Part shown: one piece after another, positions 13,816-16,132 of the stretch
Layout: each line of letters begins with the position of its first letter
Position numbering within the stretch: the stretch's first letter is position 1
Assembly (NCBI GenBank): GCA_903823545.1
Contig: CAIJTL010000643.1
Coordinates: 1-16,132 of the forward strand
Direction of reading: 5' to 3'
Length of the DNA stretch: 16,132 nucleotides
Source: an uncultured Planctomycetaceae bacterium
Lineage (GTDB): Bacteria; Planctomycetota; Planctomycetia; Planctomycetales; Planctomycetaceae
Position numbers and translations under genes: made by a program
Notes under the pieces: generated by a model
What the model was told of the DNA's origin: nothing
Seen by the model: the letters and a program-made list of their open reading frames with translations, nothing else
Databases searched by the model: none

Positions 13816-16047
13816 CTAACGACGTAACAAAAACTCATCCGAATTCAACAGCCCCCAAACGATGTCTTCCAAGTTTGCTCGTCGGTCGTTCGATGATGCT
13901 ATGTGCTTCCGAACGGCGGTCAGTTCTGTGGGCGACGGAGGTCGGCTGAGAATTGTCCAGAACACTTCTTCGATCATCGCCTCTATCGAAGCCGAGGCAT
14001 CGAGTGCAGCCCAACGTTTCAAACGATTATCGGATCGAGCCAGCAGGTCATTGAGGATCGGGCCGCTGACAAGTTGAAACGTTTGGGCGAGAGTCGAGTC
14101 TTCTGATCGCTCACATTCGCAGGCTTGTAATCGGGGAGGTTTGCCGAATGTCGTCAGAAACGAATCGCCACTCGACGGCCCGCCATCTCGCCGACGAATG
14201 ACGCGAGCACCGGCCAACTGCGACGCTCGCGTCCCTTCGGGATAGCCACCGAACGAGAGCCGCGCATCAAGCACCAACGCGAGCGAATCCGCCAGTTGTT
14301 CGGCAGACAAGCGTCGGACTGCCGCGTGAGAGAAATTGCTCTCGTCATCGCGATTCGTTTCGTTCGGTATGGCGGAAAGCTGATACGTTCGCGACGAAAC
14401 GATCGTCCGAATGAGATGCTTCACATCAAACCGATGCGCGATGAAGTCGTCAGTCAACGCTTGCAGCAATGCTGGATTTGACGGCGGATTCGTCGCTCGG
14501 AAATCATCGATCGGATCGACGATGCCGCGTCCCGTGAGATGAAACCAAACACGATTCACTTGAGCTTCCGTGAACCGCCGGTTGTTCGGACTCGTGAGCC
14601 ATTCTGCCAATTGCAGCAGCCGATCGGCTGAAACGGGGCTTTGTTTTTCTCGACTCGATGTGTCGCTCAAAAACCTAGGCGGGACAGGCTTACCTGTCGC
14701 AGGATGATCGATGTCACCTTCCGCGGCCATCAGGACCAATTGCTCGCCATCGAATTCGTGTTGATCGTTCGTGTCGCGGCGGCGGTTTTCGAGCACTTCA
14801 TACTTCACGCGAGAAAACCAATTCGTCCAACCGTAGTAATCGGTCTGAGTCCATCGGTCGAACGGATGATTGTGGCACTTCGCACATTGCAGACGCACGC
14901 CGAGAAACAGTTGAGCGACCGTCTCCGCGCGAGTGATCGGGTCACGCATCGCTCGATAGAAATTGCTCGGCGGTTGCTCGTAAGTGCTGCCACGTGCGGC
15001 GATCAGCTCACGAACGAATTGATCAAGTGGCTTGTTCGTCGCCACGCTGTCTCGAATCCACGCATGAAACGTTGTGACTCCTTTGCGATCGAGCGTCTTT
15101 TCTTCGACTCGAAACAGATCAGCCCATTTCATCGCCCAGAAGTCTGCGAACTCCGGTCGGTCGAGCAAAGCGTCGATCAGTCGCTCGCGTTTGTCTGGCC
15201 GAGCCTCTTTCGCAAACGCTCGCGCTTCATCAGCGGTCGGCAAGACGCCGATCAAATCGAGCGACGCACGTCGCAAGAAGGTGGTGTCATCGCAAACCTC
15301 AGACGGATTCATCCGCAGTGACTGCAACTTGGCGAAGACTTTCTCATCGAGGAAGTTCGTTGGCTGCGGACCTTTCCAAGCAAAACCTTGTCGCATCGGA
15401 ATGAACGCCAACCGCATCGGAACTTGCTGATTGAGGTATCGCACCGCGACGGTCACTTCGCCAAATCGCTCTCGCTTCACCAGTCCATCGACGGAGATCG
15501 AGACGATCGGCTGCGACGCATCAAAGCACGTCAACCGAGTCACATCGCGCGTCGAATCATCCGCCATGATTGCCAAGACTCGCAGCGAGACCGAGTCCGA
15601 CGGTTCGATCAACACCTGCTCGCTGGGCGTCACCACCAACCTCGACACCGAGACTTCATCATCCCGCGACCGAGGCAATCCCGCCGCGATCCAGCGTCGC
15701 AAAATCAGATACTCCGGCGACTCATCATCAAATCGTTTCCCCCCTTCATGCGGCACCTGCATCGTCGCCTTGAGTAACAACAAGCTCTGATCCGCATTGA
15801 CGACATTCGCCCGTCGCCCATTCTGATCGTGAGTCAGCGTCGCATAGTCAGCCTCCGGATTCTCACCGCGCAATGACAACCGAAAACCACCCTTGCCATT
15901 CTGGTTTCCGTGACACGTCCCCAGATTGCATCCCGCCTTCGACAACACCGCCATCACATCCCGCCGAAACGAAACCCGCTCCGCTGCAACACTCTTGTCT
16001 CCGGCAACAGCACGGTCTCCATAGATGCAGACCGCCATGCAAACCAC
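13816..16047 (-). CDS. DUF1549/DUF1553 planctomycete cytochrome-type protein
   Basis: A 743-residue exported protein of the DUF1549-DUF1553 architecture, a planctomycete hallmark; activity unknown. The N-terminal module has GCNLGTCHGNQNGKGGFRLSLRG (39-61), a CX4CH motif (Cys40, Cys45, His46). A beta domain (about 130-220) follows. DUF1549 (about 233-440) contains QCAKCHNHPFDRW (387-399), a CXXCH haem-type site, and DUF1553 (about 470-740) ends in LSRPPSPTELTAV and LNSDEFLLRR. The start is uncertain: GTG at 16047 lacks a ribosome binding site, the frame stays open to the window edge, and the hydrophobic run at the start looks like the middle of a signal peptide, so the true start may be slightly upstream or outside. 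DUF1501 protein B follows 272 bases downstream. Confidence 0.93.
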   Translation of the reverse strand: MVCMAVCIYGDRAVAGDKSVAAERVSFRRDVMAVLSKAGCNLGTCHGNQNGKGGFRLSLRGENPEADYATLTHDQNGRRANVVNADQSLLLLKATMQVPHEGGKRFDDESPEYLILRRWIAAGLPRSRDDEVSVSRLVVTPSEQVLIEPSDSVSLRVLAIMADDSTRDVTRLTCFDASQPIVSISVDGLVKRERFGEVTVAVRYLNQQVPMRLAFIPMRQGFAWKGPQPTNFLDEKVFAKLQSLRMNPSEVCDDTTFLRRASLDLIGVLPTADEARAFAKEARPDKRERLIDALLDRPEFADFWAMKWADLFRVEEKTLDRKGVTTFHAWIRDSVATNKPLDQFVRELIAARGSTYEQPPSNFYRAMRDPITRAETVAQLFLGVRLQCAKCHNHPFDRWTQTDYYGWTNWFSRVKYEVLENRRRDTNDQHEFDGEQLVLMAAEGDIDHPATGKPVPPRFLSDTSSREKQSPVSADRLLQLAEWLTSPNNRRFTEAQVNRVWFHLTGRGIVDPIDDFRATNPPSNPALLQALTDDFIAHRFDVKHLIRTIVSSRTYQLSAIPNETNRDDESNFSHAAVRRLSAEQLADSLALVLDARLSFGGYPEGTRASQLAGARVIRRRDGGPSSGDSFLTTFGKPPRLQACECERSEDSTLAQTFQLVSGPILNDLLARSDNRLKRWAALDASASIEAMIEEVFWTILSRPPSPTELTAVRKHIASSNDRRANLEDIVWGLLNSDEFLLRR

Positions 16048-16132
16048 ACACGCAATACAGCGATGAACGGCGTTCGCGTCACCGGTGACATTGATCAGCC
16101 GGAACGCGATATAGGCGGTTTCAAAACTAACC

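Noticed and set aside
14641..15321. 226-residue plus-strand open frame
   Set aside because: Antisense to the DUF1549 region, which carries clear family motifs on the minus strand.

Overview
The window looks like a chromosomal piece of a planctomycete (Planctomycetota, Pirellula/Gimesia-like). The assignment rests on gene content: a DUF1549/DUF1553 cytochrome-type protein, two DUF1501 proteins, a DUF4380 protein and a giant multihaem c protein with a PA14-like domain and a propeller, all typical of the secreted-protein repertoire of that phylum. GC is moderately high, GTG starts occur, and short palindromic repeats sit both between and inside genes. No rRNA, tRNA, CRISPR array, transposase or phage gene was seen.

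Layout. Positions 1-210 are non-coding and hold the edge of a CTCTGCGG repeat. From 211 to 6826 everything reads on the minus strand: a small HAD phosphatase (6218-6826), ribosomal protein S4 (rpsD, 5461-6069) with its own hairpin terminator, a divergent short adenylate-kinase-family enzyme (4727-5320), and a 1484-residue secreted pentahaem protein (211-4665). Two plus-strand genes follow: a tandem ACT-domain protein (7009-7509) and an unrecognised 163-residue protein (7893-8384), separated by 383 bases with a foldable segment. A 33-bp inverted repeat (8393-8482) separates that gene from the convergent minus-strand block.

The second minus-strand block, in transcription order, is: DUF1549/DUF1553 protein (13816-16047, upstream end may lie outside the window), DUF1501 protein B (12158-13543), DUF4380 mutarotase-like protein (10933-11988), DUF1501 protein A (9448-10866) and a second, larger HAD hydrolase (8491-9372). 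Only the last three are closely spaced (66 and 75 bases). The block looks like an exported enzyme set: a c-type cytochrome-like protein, two Tat-type alkaline-phosphatase-fold proteins and a secreted carbohydrate-binding-like protein. Their substrates are unknown, so a joint role in extracytoplasmic carbohydrate handling is only inference.

Most of the window is ordinary for the phylum. The points worth a second look are palindromic repeats inserted in frame in the giant haem protein, one haem domain of that protein lacking the usual distal methionine, a compositionally distinct segment in the same gene, a CX4CH motif in the DUF1553 protein, and a structured leader before the unrecognised gene. 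I do not see convincing evidence of a wholly new system.
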